Translations under genes and position numbers: made by a program
Shown here: piece after piece, positions 8,453 through 17,901 of the stretch
Position numbering within the stretch: position 1 is the stretch's first letter
Layout of the letters: the number at the start of each line of letters is the position of its first letter
The notes under the pieces: model-generated
Database searches by the model: none
Told to the model about the DNA's origin: nothing
The model's input: the letters and a program-made list of their open reading frames with translations, nothing else
Source of the DNA: Streptomyces sp. MST-110588
Lineage (GTDB): Bacteria; Actinomycetota; Actinomycetes; Streptomycetales; Streptomycetaceae
NCBI RefSeq assembly: GCF_022695595.1
Contig: NZ_CP074380.1
Coordinates: 1,674,001 to 1,738,000 of the forward strand
Direction: 5' to 3'
Length of the DNA: 64,000 nucleotides

Positions 8453-9832
8453 ATGGCGGAGCGACTGGTGATCATCGGGGGCGACGCGGCGGGAATGTCC
8501 GCCGCGTCGCAGGCCCGGCGGCTGAAGAAGCCGGACGAACTGGAGATCGTCGCGTTCGAACGCGGCCGGTACGCCTCCTACTCCGCCTGTGGCATCCCCT
8601 ACTGGACGGGCGGCGCGGTCGACGGCCCCGACGAGCTGATCGCCCGTACGCCCGAGGAACACCGCTCCCGCGGCATCGACCTGCGGATGCGCACCGAGAT
8701 CACCGAACTCGACCTGGACCGCGGCCGGGTGCGCGCCCGCGACCTGGACAACGGCGGCACCGAGTCCTGGACGGGCTTCGACAAGCTCGTCCTGGCCACC
8801 GGTGCCGTACCGGTGCGGCCCGGCCTGCCCGGCATCGACGCACCCAATGTGCACGGCGTGCAGACGCTGGACGACGGACAGGCACTCCTGGAGACCCTGA
8901 AGGAGGCCGGGGGCGACCGGGCGGTGGTCGTCGGCGCGGGCTACATCGGCGTGGAGATGGCCGAGGCGCTGGTCCGGCGCGGCTACCGGGTCACGGTCCT
9001 GGAGCGCGGCGAGCAGCCGATGTCCACCCTCGACCCGGACATGGGCGAGCTGGTGTACGAGGCGATGTGCGGGCTGGGCATCGAGACGGTGCGCGGTGCG
9101 ACGGTCACCGAGGTCCGTACCGACGAGCGGGGGCGGGCGCGGGCGGTGGCCACCGAGGACGCCGAGTACCCCGCGGACGTCGTCGTGCTGGGCATGGGCG
9201 TACGGCCGCAGACCGCGCTCGCCCGGGCGGCCGGGCTGCCGCTGGGCGAGTCCGGCGGGCTGCTCACCGACCTGTCGATGCGGGTGCGCGGGCAGGAGCA
9301 CATCTGGGCGGGCGGCGACTGCGTGGAGGTGCTGGACCTGGTCTCCGGCCGCACCCGGCACATCGCGCTGGGCACCCACGCCAACAAGCACGGCCAGGTC
9401 ATCGGCGCGAACGTGGGCGGCGGGTACGCGACCTTCCCCGGCGTCGTCGGGACGGCCGTCAGCAAGGTGTGCGACCTGGAGATCGCCCGTACCGGGCTGC
9501 TGGAGGCCCAGGCGAAGGCGGTCGGGCTGAAGTTCGTCACCGCGACGGTGGAGTCCACCAGCCGGGCCGGGTACTTCCCCGGCGCCCGGCCCATGCACGT
9601 CAAGCTGCTGGCCGAGCGGCGCACCGGGCGCCTGCTGGGCGCGCAGATCGTGGGCCGGGAGGGCGCCGGCAAGCGGGTGGACGTCGCGGCGGTCGCGCTG
9701 ACGGCCCGGATGACGGTGGAGGAGATGACGGCCCTGGACCTCGGCTACGCGCCGCCGTTCTCCCCGGTCTGGGACCCGGTGCTGGTCGCCGCCCGCAAGG
9801 CGACGGCGGCGGTACGGGCCGCGGGCGCCTGA
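8453..9832 (+). CDS. CoA-disulfide reductase-like FAD/NAD(P)H oxidoreductase
   Basis: A 459-residue flavoprotein of the single-cysteine pyridine-nucleotide-disulfide oxidoreductase group (CoA-disulfide reductase, NADH oxidase, persulfide reductase). It has an N-terminal FAD fold (LVIIGGDAAGMSAASQARR). The redox-active cysteine is C46 in YSACGIPYW, the single-Cys motif of this group. A second Rossmann fold for NAD(P)H (AVVVGAGYIGVEMAEAL), the FAD motif IWAGGDCVEV, and a C-terminal dimerisation domain carrying LLGAQIVGREGAGKRVDV follow. The ATG at 8453 has a GAAGGGAG ribosome site; a longer frame from 8351 would run through the tandem repeats and is not favoured. The likely role is thiol redox balance, but the disulfide or persulfide substrate is undetermined. 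Confidence 0.88.
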   Translation: MAERLVIIGGDAAGMSAASQARRLKKPDELEIVAFERGRYASYSACGIPYWTGGAVDGPDELIARTPEEHRSRGIDLRMRTEITELDLDRGRVRARDLDNGGTESWTGFDKLVLATGAVPVRPGLPGIDAPNVHGVQTLDDGQALLETLKEAGGDRAVVVGAGYIGVEMAEALVRRGYRVTVLERGEQPMSTLDPDMGELVYEAMCGLGIETVRGATVTEVRTDERGRARAVATEDAEYPADVVVLGMGVRPQTALARAAGLPLGESGGLLTDLSMRVRGQEHIWAGGDCVEVLDLVSGRTRHIALGTHANKHGQVIGANVGGGYATFPGVVGTAVSKVCDLEIARTGLLEAQAKAVGLKFVTATVESTSRAGYFPGARPMHVKLLAERRTGRLLGAQIVGREGAGKRVDVAAVALTARMTVEEMTALDLGYAPPFSPVWDPVLVAARKATAAVRAAGA

Positions 9833-9866
9833 CCGGGCGGCGGGCGGCCCACTCGTAGGCGTACGG

Positions 9867-10934
9867 TCAGCGGGCGGTCTGCTCGTGCACGTACGCGACC
9901 AGGCGGGTCAGGGCGTCCGGGTCGGTGTCCGGCAGCACGCCGTGGCCCAGGTTGAAGACATGGCCCTCCAGGCCGGCCGCCGCGTCCAGCACCTCACGGG
10001 TCTTGGCCTCGACGGCCTCGCGCGGGGCGAACAGGACGGCGGGGTCGAGATTGCCCTGGAGCGCCTTGCCGGGGCCGACCCGGCGGGCGGCCTCGTCCAG
10101 CGGGACCCGCCAGTCCACGCCGACCACGTCCGCGCCGGCCTCGCCGAGCAGGCCGAGCAGTTCGCCGGTGCCGACGCCGAAGTGGATGCGCGGGACGCCG
10201 TACCCGGCGACCGAGGAGAAGACCTTGGCGGAGGCGGGCAGCACCCGGGCCCGGTAGTCGGCCGGGGCCAGCGCGCCGACCCAGGAGTCGAAGAGCTGCA
10301 CGGCGCTCGCGCCCGCCTCGATCTGCACCTTCAAGAAGGCGGAGGTGATGCCCGCCAGGCGGTCCAGCAGGTCGGCCCAGAGCTGCGGGTCGCCGTACAT
10401 GAGCGCCTTGGTGTGCTCGTGGTTGCGGGAGGGGCCGCCCTCGACGAGGTAGCTGGCCAGGGTGAAGGGCGCGCCGGCGAAGCCGATGAGCGGGGTGGCG
10501 CCCAGCTCGCCGACGAGCATCCGTACCGCCTCGGTGACGTAGGAGACGTCCTCGGGCTCCAGCGGGCGCAGCCGCTCCAGGTCGGCGCGGGTGCGGATGG
10601 GCCGGGCCACCACCGGGCCGACGCCCGGCTTGATGTCCAGGTCGACACCGATGGCCTTCAGGGGCACGACGATGTCGCTGAAGTAGATGGCGGCGTCCAC
10701 GCCGTGCCGGCGCACCGGCTGGAGCGTGATCTCGGTGACCAGCTCGGGCCGCATGCACGACTCCAGCATCGCGGTGCCCTCACGGGCCTTGCGGTACTCG
10801 GGCAGGGAGCGCCCGGCCTGCCGCATGAACCACACGGGCGTGTGCGGCACCGGTTCGCGCCGGCACGCCTTGAGGAAAGCCGAGTCGTACGTCGCGGTCT
10901 GCTGCTGGCCCGTAGGGGCGTCGTTGGCGCTCAC
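9867..10934 (-). CDS. hemE: Uroporphyrinogen decarboxylase
   Basis: Cytoplasmic enzyme that removes four carboxyl groups from uroporphyrinogen III to give coproporphyrinogen III, the substrate of HemY encoded upstream in this window. The 355-residue protein has the family signature [14 protein letters not shown], with substrate-binding R38 and R42, the catalytic aspartate D87 in IYFSDIVVP, and the conserved histidine H331 in [10 protein letters not shown]. The start is the GTG at 10934 (MSANDAPT); the open frame extends far upstream but lacks hemE similarity there. No good ribosome site precedes the GTG, so a leaderless or very short-leader transcript is possible. DUF3000 diverges 102 bases away. 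Confidence 0.95.
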   Translation of the reverse strand: MSANDAPTGQQQTATYDSAFLKACRREPVPHTPVWFMRQAGRSLPEYRKAREGTAMLESCMRPELVTEITLQPVRRHGVDAAIYFSDIVVPLKAIGVDLDIKPGVGPVVARPIRTRADLERLRPLEPEDVSYVTEAVRMLVGELGATPLIGFAGAPFTLASYLVEGGPSRNHEHTKALMYGDPQLWADLLDRLAGITSAFLKVQIEAGASAVQLFDSWVGALAPADYRARVLPASAKVFSSVAGYGVPRIHFGVGTGELLGLLGEAGADVVGVDWRVPLDEAARRVGPGKALQGNLDPAVLFAPREAVEAKTREVLDAAAGLEGHVFNLGHGVLPDTDPDALTRLVAYVHEQTAR

Positions 10935-11036
10935 GTCCCAAATCTTCGCATGCACGCCCGGACGCCTCCGAATGGGCGACGCGCGTACCGGGTGTCCTCC
11001 CCGGATGCGCGCCCGCTTCCGCCTAACCTTCCGGGC

Positions 11037-11717
11037 ATGGCTGCGGCTCACGGACACCTCGCGGACGGCGCGGACGGCGCGGACACCACCCCGGCTCCCT
11101 TCCGTCAGGCGGTCCAGGCGCTGCGCGCCGCACGGACGCGGCTCGAGGTGGAGGTCGAGCCGATGCCGGCGCCCAAACGCCTGGCACCCTACGCCTGCGC
11201 GTTCCAGGCGTCGGTGCTGGAGCGGGGCGGCACGGGGGCGCAGGGGGAGGGAGAGGAACTGGCGGACGGCAGATTCGTCCTCCTGTACGACCCGGCCGGG
11301 CACGACGCGTGGCGGGGCACCTTTCGCGTGGTGACGCTGGCGCGCGCGGAGCTGGAGCCGGAGATGGGCGCGGACCCGCTGCTGCCGGAGGTGTCCTGGT
11401 CCTGGCTGACGGGGGCGCTGGAGGCGCGCGGGGTGCTGTACGGGGAGCCGAGCGGCACGGTGACGCGCGCCGGCTCGTCCTACTTCGGCGGGCTGGCGGA
11501 ACAGGAGCCCTCGACGCAGATCGAGATCCGGGCGTCCTGGACGCCGGCCGGGGAGCCGGAGGGCGGGTCGCAGGCGCCGCCGGACCTGGGGGCGCATCTG
11601 GTGGCGTGGTGCGATCTGCTGTGCCAGGTGGCGGGGCTGCCGCCGCTGCCGCAGGACACCTCCTCGCTCGGCGGGGTGGTACCGCTGCCGCAGCGCCGGG
11701 GGCCGCAGCCGACCTGA
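11037..11717 (+). CDS. DUF3000 family protein
   Basis: A 226-residue actinobacterial protein of unknown function, divergent from hemE as in other Streptomyces. It starts at the ATG at 11037 (MAAAHGHL); the much longer open frame upstream is the antisense of hemE. Visible features include [20 protein letters not shown], the stretch [12 protein letters not shown], a [12 protein letters not shown] segment and a C-terminal [20 protein letters not shown]. No signal peptide, membrane helix or catalytic motif is evident. The divergence from hemE is conserved context but does not prove a role in haem synthesis. Confidence 0.85.
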   Translation: MAAAHGHLADGADGADTTPAPFRQAVQALRAARTRLEVEVEPMPAPKRLAPYACAFQASVLERGGTGAQGEGEELADGRFVLLYDPAGHDAWRGTFRVVTLARAELEPEMGADPLLPEVSWSWLTGALEARGVLYGEPSGTVTRAGSSYFGGLAEQEPSTQIEIRASWTPAGEPEGGSQAPPDLGAHLVAWCDLLCQVAGLPPLPQDTSSLGGVVPLPQRRGPQPT

Positions 11718-12210
11718 GCGGGCCACACGGCCGCGCCACCCGGCTCCGCCCTGAGCCCTCCCCGGCCCCTTCCGGCCCCTTCCCTGCCCCTTCCCGGGCC
11801 CGGTCCGCCCGCCCGGCCGCCCCCTCGCCTCACCGCCGAGGGCGCGCGCGGGCGTCCGCGCTCCCCGGTTCCGCGCCCCGGGCTCCGCGCCCGCCGTCCC
11901 GTGCTCCCGGCCTCCCCCTCCCGCCCGCCACCTGACGCGGCCCGCCGTCGTTCTTTGTTCACGCCGTCTGCCGCCCCTGTGCACGCGGCTCGTTTCCTGC
12001 TGTGCGCCCCCGGATGCGCCCGTTTGTGCCCCGGCCGCGCCCCAGTCGATCACGCATCCGATTTGCCCGAATTGCCCCTAACTAAATCGTGATCAAACTC
12101 TAAAGTCAGGCCGGTTGGCTGCCGAAGAGGTCAGTGACCCTTCAAACACGGACTGTTCCGACTCGTCCCGGAAGTCGGCTTCCGTTCCGCCACTCCCCCC
12201 AGGAGGCCCG
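11718..12210. other. Non-coding gap before the response regulator
   Basis: 493 bases with no supportable gene. The left half is C/G-rich low complexity with short direct repeats such as CGGCCCCTTC near 11762-11790. From about 12040 the composition turns AT-rich (GAATTGCCCCTAACTAAATC, then GTGATCAAACTCTAAAG), which is where I would expect the promoter of the following regulator. Translations through this gap are biased low-complexity and start without ribosome sites. Confidence 0.6.
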
Positions 12211-12873
12211 GTGTCTGTTCTCCTCGAGCAACCTTCGAGCCTGGTCGCCTACCGCCCGAACAAGCCGACGGCCATGGTCGTCGTGGCCGACCCTCGCGTC
12301 CGCTCCACCGTCACCCGCCACCTGTGGGCCCTCGGAGTACGTGACGTGATCGAGGCGTCGTCCATCGCGGAGGCCCGTCCCCGCGTCGGCAACCCGCGCG
12401 ACATCTGCGTTGCCGACGTCCACCTTCCCGACGGCTCCGGCCTGACGCTGCTGTCCGAGACGCGGGCGGCGGGCTGGCCCAACGGCCTGGCCCTGTCCGC
12501 CGCCGACGACATCGGAGCCGTCCGCAACGCCCTGGCCGGCGGCGTCAAGGGATATGTCGTCACCGGCACCCGTACGAACCTCGGACTCCCGGGCCGCCCC
12601 GGCGCCGCGCCCATCGGCGCCAACGCTGCCCGTATGCACCGCCGCCCGCCGGGCACCCCCGGCCACCCGGGCGGCTACCGCGAACTGTCGGGCCGTGAGG
12701 TCGAGGTGCTGCGGCTGGTGGCGGAGGGCCAGTCCAACAAGGCCATCGGCGTCTCGATGGGCCTGTCCGCGCTGACCGTCAAGAGCCACCTCGCCCGGAT
12801 CGCCCGCAAGCTGGGCACCGGCGATCGCGCCGGGATGGTCGCGGTGGCACTGCGTACCGGCATCATCCACTGA
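12211..12873 (+). CDS. LuxR/NarL-type response regulator with a degenerate receiver
   Basis: A 220-residue regulator. The start is the GTG at 12211 behind AGGAGG. The receiver (about 20-115) keeps a candidate phospho-acceptor D69 in VADVHLPDG, but only one acidic residue (D27) sits where two are usual, and the lysine expected after the fifth strand is absent (GYVVTGT). It may therefore not be controlled by ordinary phosphorylation. A basic, proline-rich linker follows (MHRRPPGTPGHPGGYR). The C-terminal LuxR helix-turn-helix is complete: LSGREVEVLRLVAEGQSNKA and LTVKSHLARIARKLG. No kinase gene is adjacent. The protein is strongly conserved among streptomycetes as far as I recall. Targets are unknown. 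Confidence 0.88.
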   Translation: MSVLLEQPSSLVAYRPNKPTAMVVVADPRVRSTVTRHLWALGVRDVIEASSIAEARPRVGNPRDICVADVHLPDGSGLTLLSETRAAGWPNGLALSAADDIGAVRNALAGGVKGYVVTGTRTNLGLPGRPGAAPIGANAARMHRRPPGTPGHPGGYRELSGREVEVLRLVAEGQSNKAIGVSMGLSALTVKSHLARIARKLGTGDRAGMVAVALRTGIIH

Positions 12874-12891
12874 CCCTTTTACGCGTCCGCC

Positions 12892-12925
12892 GCGCCCGTC
12901 GAGGGAACGTTCCCTCGACGGGCGC
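12892..12925. terminator. 34-bp perfect palindrome between the regulator and RNase D
   Basis: GCGCCCGTCGAGGGAAC (12892-12908) is followed directly by its exact reverse complement (12909-12925). As RNA it would form a very stable hairpin 18 bases after the regulator's stop. It is probably the terminator, without a U-tract as is usual in Streptomyces. It ends only 26 bases before the RNase D start and could also bind a protein as DNA. Confidence 0.7.
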
Positions 12926-12951
12926 ACTGCATACACAGATACTCTTGACCG

Positions 12952-14226
12952 GTGACCGACGCCCAAAAGACCGCAGAAGACACGACACTGCGAACCTCCG
13001 AGGACTCCCCTCCGGAAGCCCGCACGGCGCCGGTCCCCCTGTTGGAGCCCCGCGAGGGCATCCCCCCGGTGGTCGCCACCGAGGAGGCACTCGCCGAGGT
13101 CGTGGCCGCCTTCGCCGGTGGCACCGGGCCGGTCGCCGTGGACGCCGAACGGGCCTCCGGCTACCGCTACGGCCAGCGCGCCTACCTCGTACAGTTGCGC
13201 CGCGAGGGGGCGGGCAGCGCCCTGATCGACCCCGTGGGCTGCCCCGACCTGTCGGTGCTGGGCGAGGCCATCGGCGATGCCGAATGGGTTCTGCACGCCG
13301 CGACCCAGGACCTGCCCTGCCTGCGGGACATAGGCATGATCCCGGACCGCCTCTTCGACACCGAGCTGGCCGGACGGCTCGCGGGCTTCGCCCGGGTCGG
13401 GCTCGGCGCGATGGTCGAGAACGTTCTCGGCTACGCCCTGGAGAAGGGTCACTCGGCCGTCGACTGGTCCACCCGCCCGCTGCCCGAGCCCTGGCTGCGC
13501 TACGCCGCGCTGGACGTGGAGCTGCTGGTGGACCTGCGGGACGCGCTGGAGGAGGAGCTGCGGCGGCAGGGCAAGCTGGAGTGGGCGCACCAGGAGTTCG
13601 CGGCCATCGCCGCGGCGCCGCCCGCCCCGCCCCGCAAGGACCCCTGGCGGCGTACGTCGGGCATGCACAAGGTCCGCCGCCGCCGGCAGATGGCGGTCGT
13701 ACGGGAGCTGTGGACGGCCCGGGACCAGGTCGCCCAGCGGCGCGACATCTCGCCCGGCAAGGTGCTGGGCGACGCCGCCATCGTCGAGGCGGCCCTGAAC
13801 CTGCCGCCCAACGCCCACGCGCTGGCGGCCCTGCCCGGCTTCGGCCACCGCATGGGCCGGCGCCAGCTCGAACAGTGGCAGGCGGCGGTCGACCGGGCCC
13901 GCGCGCTGCCCGAGAGCGAGCTGCCGCAGCCCGGGCAGCCGCTCAACGGCCCGCCGCCGCCCCGGTCGTGGGCGGACAAGGACCCGGCCGCCGCGGCCCG
14001 GCTCACCGCGGCCCGTACGGCGGTCAGCGCGCTCGCCGAACGGCTGAACCTGCCCCAGGAGAACCTGATCACCCCGGACACGGTCCGCCGGCTGTGCTGG
14101 GAGCCGCCCGCCGACCCGGCCCCGGACGCGGTGGCCGCGGCGCTCGCGGCCCGGGGCGCCCGCCCCTGGCAGGTCGAACAGGTGGCACCGGTCCTGGCCG
14201 AGGCCCTGCGGACCCCGACGGCCTGA
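12952..14226 (+). CDS. rnd: Ribonuclease D family 3'-5' exonuclease with HRDC domain
   Basis: A 424-residue DEDD exonuclease, probably for RNA 3'-end maturation or turnover. The exonuclease core is complete: D64 and E66 in VAVDAERASG, D120 in HAATQDLPCL, D136 in FDTELAGRL, and Y185/D189 in RYAALDVELL. An HRDC-type nucleic-acid-binding domain follows (about 220-300, containing ALPGFGHRMGRRQLEQW). The first 35 residues are a charged, disordered-looking extension. The start is the GTG at 12952, close behind the large palindrome; no strong ribosome site is visible. It stands as a single gene before the fad operon. Confidence 0.9.
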   Translation: MTDAQKTAEDTTLRTSEDSPPEARTAPVPLLEPREGIPPVVATEEALAEVVAAFAGGTGPVAVDAERASGYRYGQRAYLVQLRREGAGSALIDPVGCPDLSVLGEAIGDAEWVLHAATQDLPCLRDIGMIPDRLFDTELAGRLAGFARVGLGAMVENVLGYALEKGHSAVDWSTRPLPEPWLRYAALDVELLVDLRDALEEELRRQGKLEWAHQEFAAIAAAPPAPPRKDPWRRTSGMHKVRRRRQMAVVRELWTARDQVAQRRDISPGKVLGDAAIVEAALNLPPNAHALAALPGFGHRMGRRQLEQWQAAVDRARALPESELPQPGQPLNGPPPPRSWADKDPAAAARLTAARTAVSALAERLNLPQENLITPDTVRRLCWEPPADPAPDAVAAALAARGARPWQVEQVAPVLAEALRTPTA

Positions 14227-14532
14227 CGCCGCCGCGCCAGCCTCTCATTTTTCCCGTCCCCGGTCACCGGCAGGCGCTCCGCCCGCCCGGTGGCCGGGGA
14301 CGTCTGCCGTGTCCGCCGGGGCGCCCCTCACCTCCCCGGACGCCTTTTCCCTCCCCCTGCCGGGCCGCGTGGCCCGGCGGACGGAACGGTGCGGTCCGCC
14401 GGACGGTGTGACGTTCGCCGCTTGGCCCGAGGGGGCTGGGCAGCTTGGTTACCCGTAAGTAGCATGAAGGCGTGACGCGCGCCCCCGGCGCGCCGTGCAG
14501 CAGTGCCATCCCGCACCTGGAGGAGAGCCAAC
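14227..14532. other. Intergenic region carrying the fadAB promoter
   Basis: 306 bases without a gene. The first two thirds are GC-rich with no recognisable feature. The last 100 bases hold the probable operator TTACCCGTAAGTAG (14449-14462) and the ribosome site GGAGAG before the thiolase GTG. Confidence 0.6.
14449..14462. promoter_or_regulatory. Candidate fatty-acid-regulator operator upstream of fadA
   Basis: TTACCCGTAAGTAG is a near-palindrome of the TTAC-N6-GTAA type, matching 7 of its 8 defined positions, and lies 71 bases upstream of the fadA start. TetR-family acyl-CoA-responsive repressors of actinobacteria commonly bind such sites before beta-oxidation genes. The assignment is by pattern and context only. 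Confidence 0.4.
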
Positions 14533-15753
14533 GTGCCTCGTACCGCTAGGGACGTCGTCTTCGTCGACGGCGTCCGCACCCCGTTCGGCAAGGCGGGCCC
14601 GAAGGGCATCTACCACGAGACCCGCGCCGACGACCTGGTCGTCAAGTGCATCCGGGAGCTGCTGCGCCGCAACCCGGACCTCGACCCGGCCCGTATCGAC
14701 GAGGTCGCCCTCGCCGCCACGACCCAGATCGGCGACCAGGGCCTGACCCTGGGCCGTACCGCCGGAATCCTGGCCGGTCTCCCGCAGTCCGTGCCCGGCT
14801 TCTCCGTGGACCGGATGTGCGCCGGCGCGATGACCGCCGTGACCAGCGTCGCCGGTGGCGTGGCCTTCGGCGCGTACGACATCGCGGTGGCCGGCGGCGT
14901 CGAGCACATGGGCCGTCACCCCATGGGCGAGGGCGTGGACCCCAACCCGCGCTTCGTCTCCGAGAAGCTGGTCGACCAGTCCGCCCTCTTCATGGGCATG
15001 ACGGCGGAGAACCTCCACGACCGCTTCCCGCACCTGACCAAGCAGCGGGCCGACGAGTACGCGGTGCGCAGCCAGGAGAAGGCCGCCAAGGCGTACGCCG
15101 ACGGCAAGATCCAGGCCGACCTGGTACCGATCTCGGTGCGCCGCACCAGCGCCGAGGCCGGCGAGACCGGCTGGGGCCTGGCGACCGCCGACGAGCCGAT
15201 GCGCCCGGGCACCACGCTGGAGAACCTGGCGAACCTCAAGACCCCCTTCCGCCCGCACGGCCGGGTCACCGCGGGCAACGCGGCGGGCCTGAACGACGGC
15301 GCCACCGCCTCGCTGATCGCCGCCGAGGACGTGGCCCGCGAGCTGGGCCTGCCGGTCAAGATGCGCCTGGTGGACTACGCCTTCGCGGGCGTGGAGCCCG
15401 AGGTCATGGGCATCGGCCCGGTCCCGGCGACCGAAAAGGCGCTGGCCAAGGCCGGTCTGACGATCGACGACATCGGCCTGTTCGAGATCAACGAGGCGTT
15501 CGCCGTCCAGGTGCTGTCGCTGCTGGACCACTACGGCATCGCGGACGACGACCCGCGCGTCAACCAGTACGGCGGCGCCATCGCCTTCGGCCACCCGCTC
15601 GCCTCCTCCGGCGTGCGTCTGATGACGCAGCTCGCGCGGCAGTTCGAGGAGCAGCCGCACGTCCGTTACGGCATCACGACCATGTGCGTCGGCTTCGGCA
15701 TGGGCGGCACGGTCATCTGGGAGAACCCGCACTTCGAGGGAGCAGGCAAGTGA
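14533..15753 (+). CDS. fadA: Acetyl-CoA acyltransferase (thiolase), FadA
   Basis: A 406-residue thiolase that cleaves 3-ketoacyl-CoA to acetyl-CoA and a shortened acyl-CoA, the last step of beta-oxidation. The nucleophilic cysteine is C96 in DRMCAGAM, the conserved histidine H354 in AFGHPLASSG and the second active-site cysteine C385 in TMCVGFGMGG. The GHP motif carries Ala where most thiolases have Gly, which I treat as a lineage variant. The GTG at 14533 follows GGAGAG; an upstream in-frame ATG at 14503 would include the ribosome site. It overlaps fadB by GTGA (15750-15753), so the two subunits are translationally coupled, as expected for a trifunctional complex. Confidence 0.92.
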   Translation: MPRTARDVVFVDGVRTPFGKAGPKGIYHETRADDLVVKCIRELLRRNPDLDPARIDEVALAATTQIGDQGLTLGRTAGILAGLPQSVPGFSVDRMCAGAMTAVTSVAGGVAFGAYDIAVAGGVEHMGRHPMGEGVDPNPRFVSEKLVDQSALFMGMTAENLHDRFPHLTKQRADEYAVRSQEKAAKAYADGKIQADLVPISVRRTSAEAGETGWGLATADEPMRPGTTLENLANLKTPFRPHGRVTAGNAAGLNDGATASLIAAEDVARELGLPVKMRLVDYAFAGVEPEVMGIGPVPATEKALAKAGLTIDDIGLFEINEAFAVQVLSLLDHYGIADDDPRVNQYGGAIAFGHPLASSGVRLMTQLARQFEEQPHVRYGITTMCVGFGMGGTVIWENPHFEGAGK

Positions 15754-17876
15754 CCACCACCACCGAGCTGTTGAAGGGTGCGGCCGAGCTGTTCCCGGAC
15801 GAGGTCGTCACCCAGGCGCACGTACGGCACCTGGAGCTGCCCGGCGCCGGCACCTTCGCGCTGATCACGCTGGACAACGGCCTGGACCACACCAAGCCGA
15901 CCACCTTCGGCCCGCAGTCGCTGGCGAACCTGAACACCGCGATCGACCAGGTCGAGGCGGAGGCCAAGGACGGAAAGATCACCGGCGTCGGCATCACCGG
16001 CAAGCCGTTCATCTTCGCCGTCGGCGCCGACCTCAAGGGCGTGGAGCTGCTCAAGCGCCGCGAGGACGCGCTGGCCATCGGCAAGGGCGGCCACGACGTC
16101 TTCAAGCGGCTGTCGGGCCTGGCCGTGCCGACCTTCGCGTACTACAACGGCGCCGCGATGGGCGGCGGCGTCGAGGTCGGTCTGCACTGCACGTACCGCA
16201 CCGTCTCCAAGGCGCTGCCCGCCTTCTCGCTGCCCGAGGTCTTCCTCGGTCTGGTGCCCGGCTGGGGCGGCTGCGTCCTGCTGCCGAACCTGATCGGCGC
16301 CGACCGCGCGGTCTCGGTGATCATCGAGAACTCGCTCAACCAGAACAAGCAGCTCAAGGGCCAGCAGGTATTCGACCTCGGTATCGCCGACGCGATCTTC
16401 GAGGGCGCGGACTTCCTGGAGCAGTCGCTGCTGTGGACCGCCTCGGTCCTCAAGGGCGACACCGAGGTCGTACGGGCCGACGTCGACCGCGGTGAGGCGT
16501 GGGACCAGGCCGTCCAGCGCGGCAAGGGCATCGCGGACGGCAAGGTGCACGGCGCCGCCCCGGCCGCCTACCGCGCGCTGGACATCATCGCCGCCGCCAA
16601 GAACGGCGACCTGCGCCAGGGCTTCGACGCCGAGGACCAGGCCCTCGCCGACCTGATCATGGGTGGCGAGCTGCGCAGCGGCATCTACTCCTTCAACCTG
16701 GTGCAAAAGCGCGCCAAGCGCCCGGCCGGCGCCCCGGACAAGTCCCTGGCCCGCCCGGTGACCAAGGTGGGCGTGGTCGGCGCGGGCCTGATGGCCTCGC
16801 AGCTCGCGCTGCTGTTCGCGCGCCGCCTGGAGGTGCCGGTGGTGCTCACCGACATCGACCAGGAGCGCATCGACAAGGGCGTGAAGTACGTCCACGACGA
16901 GATCGACAAGCTGCTCCTGAAGGGCCGCGTCAACCAGGACAAGGCCAACCGCCTCAAGGGCCTGGTGACCGGCCACCTCGACAAGGCCGCCGCCTTCGGC
17001 GACGCGGACTTCGTCATCGAGGCCGTCTTCGAGGAGATGGGCGTCAAGCAGCAGGTGTTCGCCGAGGTCGAGGCGGTCGTGCCGGAGCACGCCATCCTCG
17101 CCACGAACACCTCGTCCCTCTCGGTCACCGAGATGGCGTCCAAGCTCAAGCACCCCGAGCGGGTCGTGGGCTTCCACTTCTTCAACCCGGTCGCGATCCT
17201 GCCGCTGCTGGAGATCGTGCGCGCGGAGAAGACCGACGACGCGTCGCTGGCCACCGCCTTCTCCGTCGCCAAGTCGCTGAAGAAGACGGCCGTGCTGGTC
17301 AAGGACGCCCCGGCGTTCGTGGTCAACCGCATCCTGACCCGCTTCATGGGCGAGATCCAGAACGTCATCGACGAGGGCACCCCCGTGGAGACCGCCGAGA
17401 AGGCCGTCGAGCCGCTCGGTCTGCCGATGTCGCCGCTGGTGCTGCTGGAGCTGGTCGGCCCGGCGATCGGCCTGCACGTCTCCGAGACGCTGCACGGCGC
17501 CTTCCCGGACCGCTTCACCGTCTCGCCGAACCTGGCCGCGGTGGTCAAGGCCGGCAAGCGCGGCTTCTATGTGTACGACTCCGGCAAGCCGGAGCTGGAC
17601 CCCGAGGTCAAGGCGCTGCTCAAGCAGGGCGACACCGTCCTGACCGAGGAGCAGGTCCGCGACCGCGTCCTGGACGCCGTCGCACAGGAGATCGGCCTGA
17701 TGCTGGAGGAGGGCGTGGTCGCCGAGGCGCAGGACATCGACCTGTGCCTGATCACCGGCGCCGGCTGGCCCTTCCACCTGGGCGGCATCACGCCGTACCT
17801 GGACCGTACGGGCGTCTCCGAGCGCGTCAACGGCAAGAAGTTCCTGGCCCCGGGCGTGGCGAGCGTCCCCGCGTAA
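15750..17876 (+). CDS. fadB: Fatty-acid oxidation complex alpha subunit FadB
   Basis: A 708-residue bifunctional enzyme. The N-terminal half (to about residue 300) is a crotonase domain for enoyl-CoA hydration, with the oxyanion-hole segment FAVGADLKGVELL and NGAAMGGGVEVGLHC. The C-terminal half is an L-3-hydroxyacyl-CoA dehydrogenase. Its NAD fold starts near residue 339 (VGVVGAGLMASQLA), and the catalytic histidine region is VVGFHFFNPVAILPLLE, followed by two C-terminal helical domains. The GTG at 15750 overlaps the fadA stop. Together FadA and FadB perform the last three steps of beta-oxidation in the cytoplasm. A strong hairpin follows 25 bases after the stop. Confidence 0.93.
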   Translation: MTTTTELLKGAAELFPDEVVTQAHVRHLELPGAGTFALITLDNGLDHTKPTTFGPQSLANLNTAIDQVEAEAKDGKITGVGITGKPFIFAVGADLKGVELLKRREDALAIGKGGHDVFKRLSGLAVPTFAYYNGAAMGGGVEVGLHCTYRTVSKALPAFSLPEVFLGLVPGWGGCVLLPNLIGADRAVSVIIENSLNQNKQLKGQQVFDLGIADAIFEGADFLEQSLLWTASVLKGDTEVVRADVDRGEAWDQAVQRGKGIADGKVHGAAPAAYRALDIIAAAKNGDLRQGFDAEDQALADLIMGGELRSGIYSFNLVQKRAKRPAGAPDKSLARPVTKVGVVGAGLMASQLALLFARRLEVPVVLTDIDQERIDKGVKYVHDEIDKLLLKGRVNQDKANRLKGLVTGHLDKAAAFGDADFVIEAVFEEMGVKQQVFAEVEAVVPEHAILATNTSSLSVTEMASKLKHPERVVGFHFFNPVAILPLLEIVRAEKTDDASLATAFSVAKSLKKTAVLVKDAPAFVVNRILTRFMGEIQNVIDEGTPVETAEKAVEPLGLPMSPLVLLELVGPAIGLHVSETLHGAFPDRFTVSPNLAAVVKAGKRGFYVYDSGKPELDPEVKALLKQGDTVLTEEQVRDRVLDAVAQEIGLMLEEGVVAEAQDIDLCLITGAGWPFHLGGITPYLDRTGVSERVNGKKFLAPGVASVPA

Positions 17877-17901
17877 ACCCCGGGACCTTTGTCCCACCCT
17901 T

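Noticed and set aside
14646..15749. Extended N-terminus of FadB through the thiolase gene
   Set aside because: Out-of-frame reading of fadA; the GTG at 15750 overlapping the fadA stop is the natural start.
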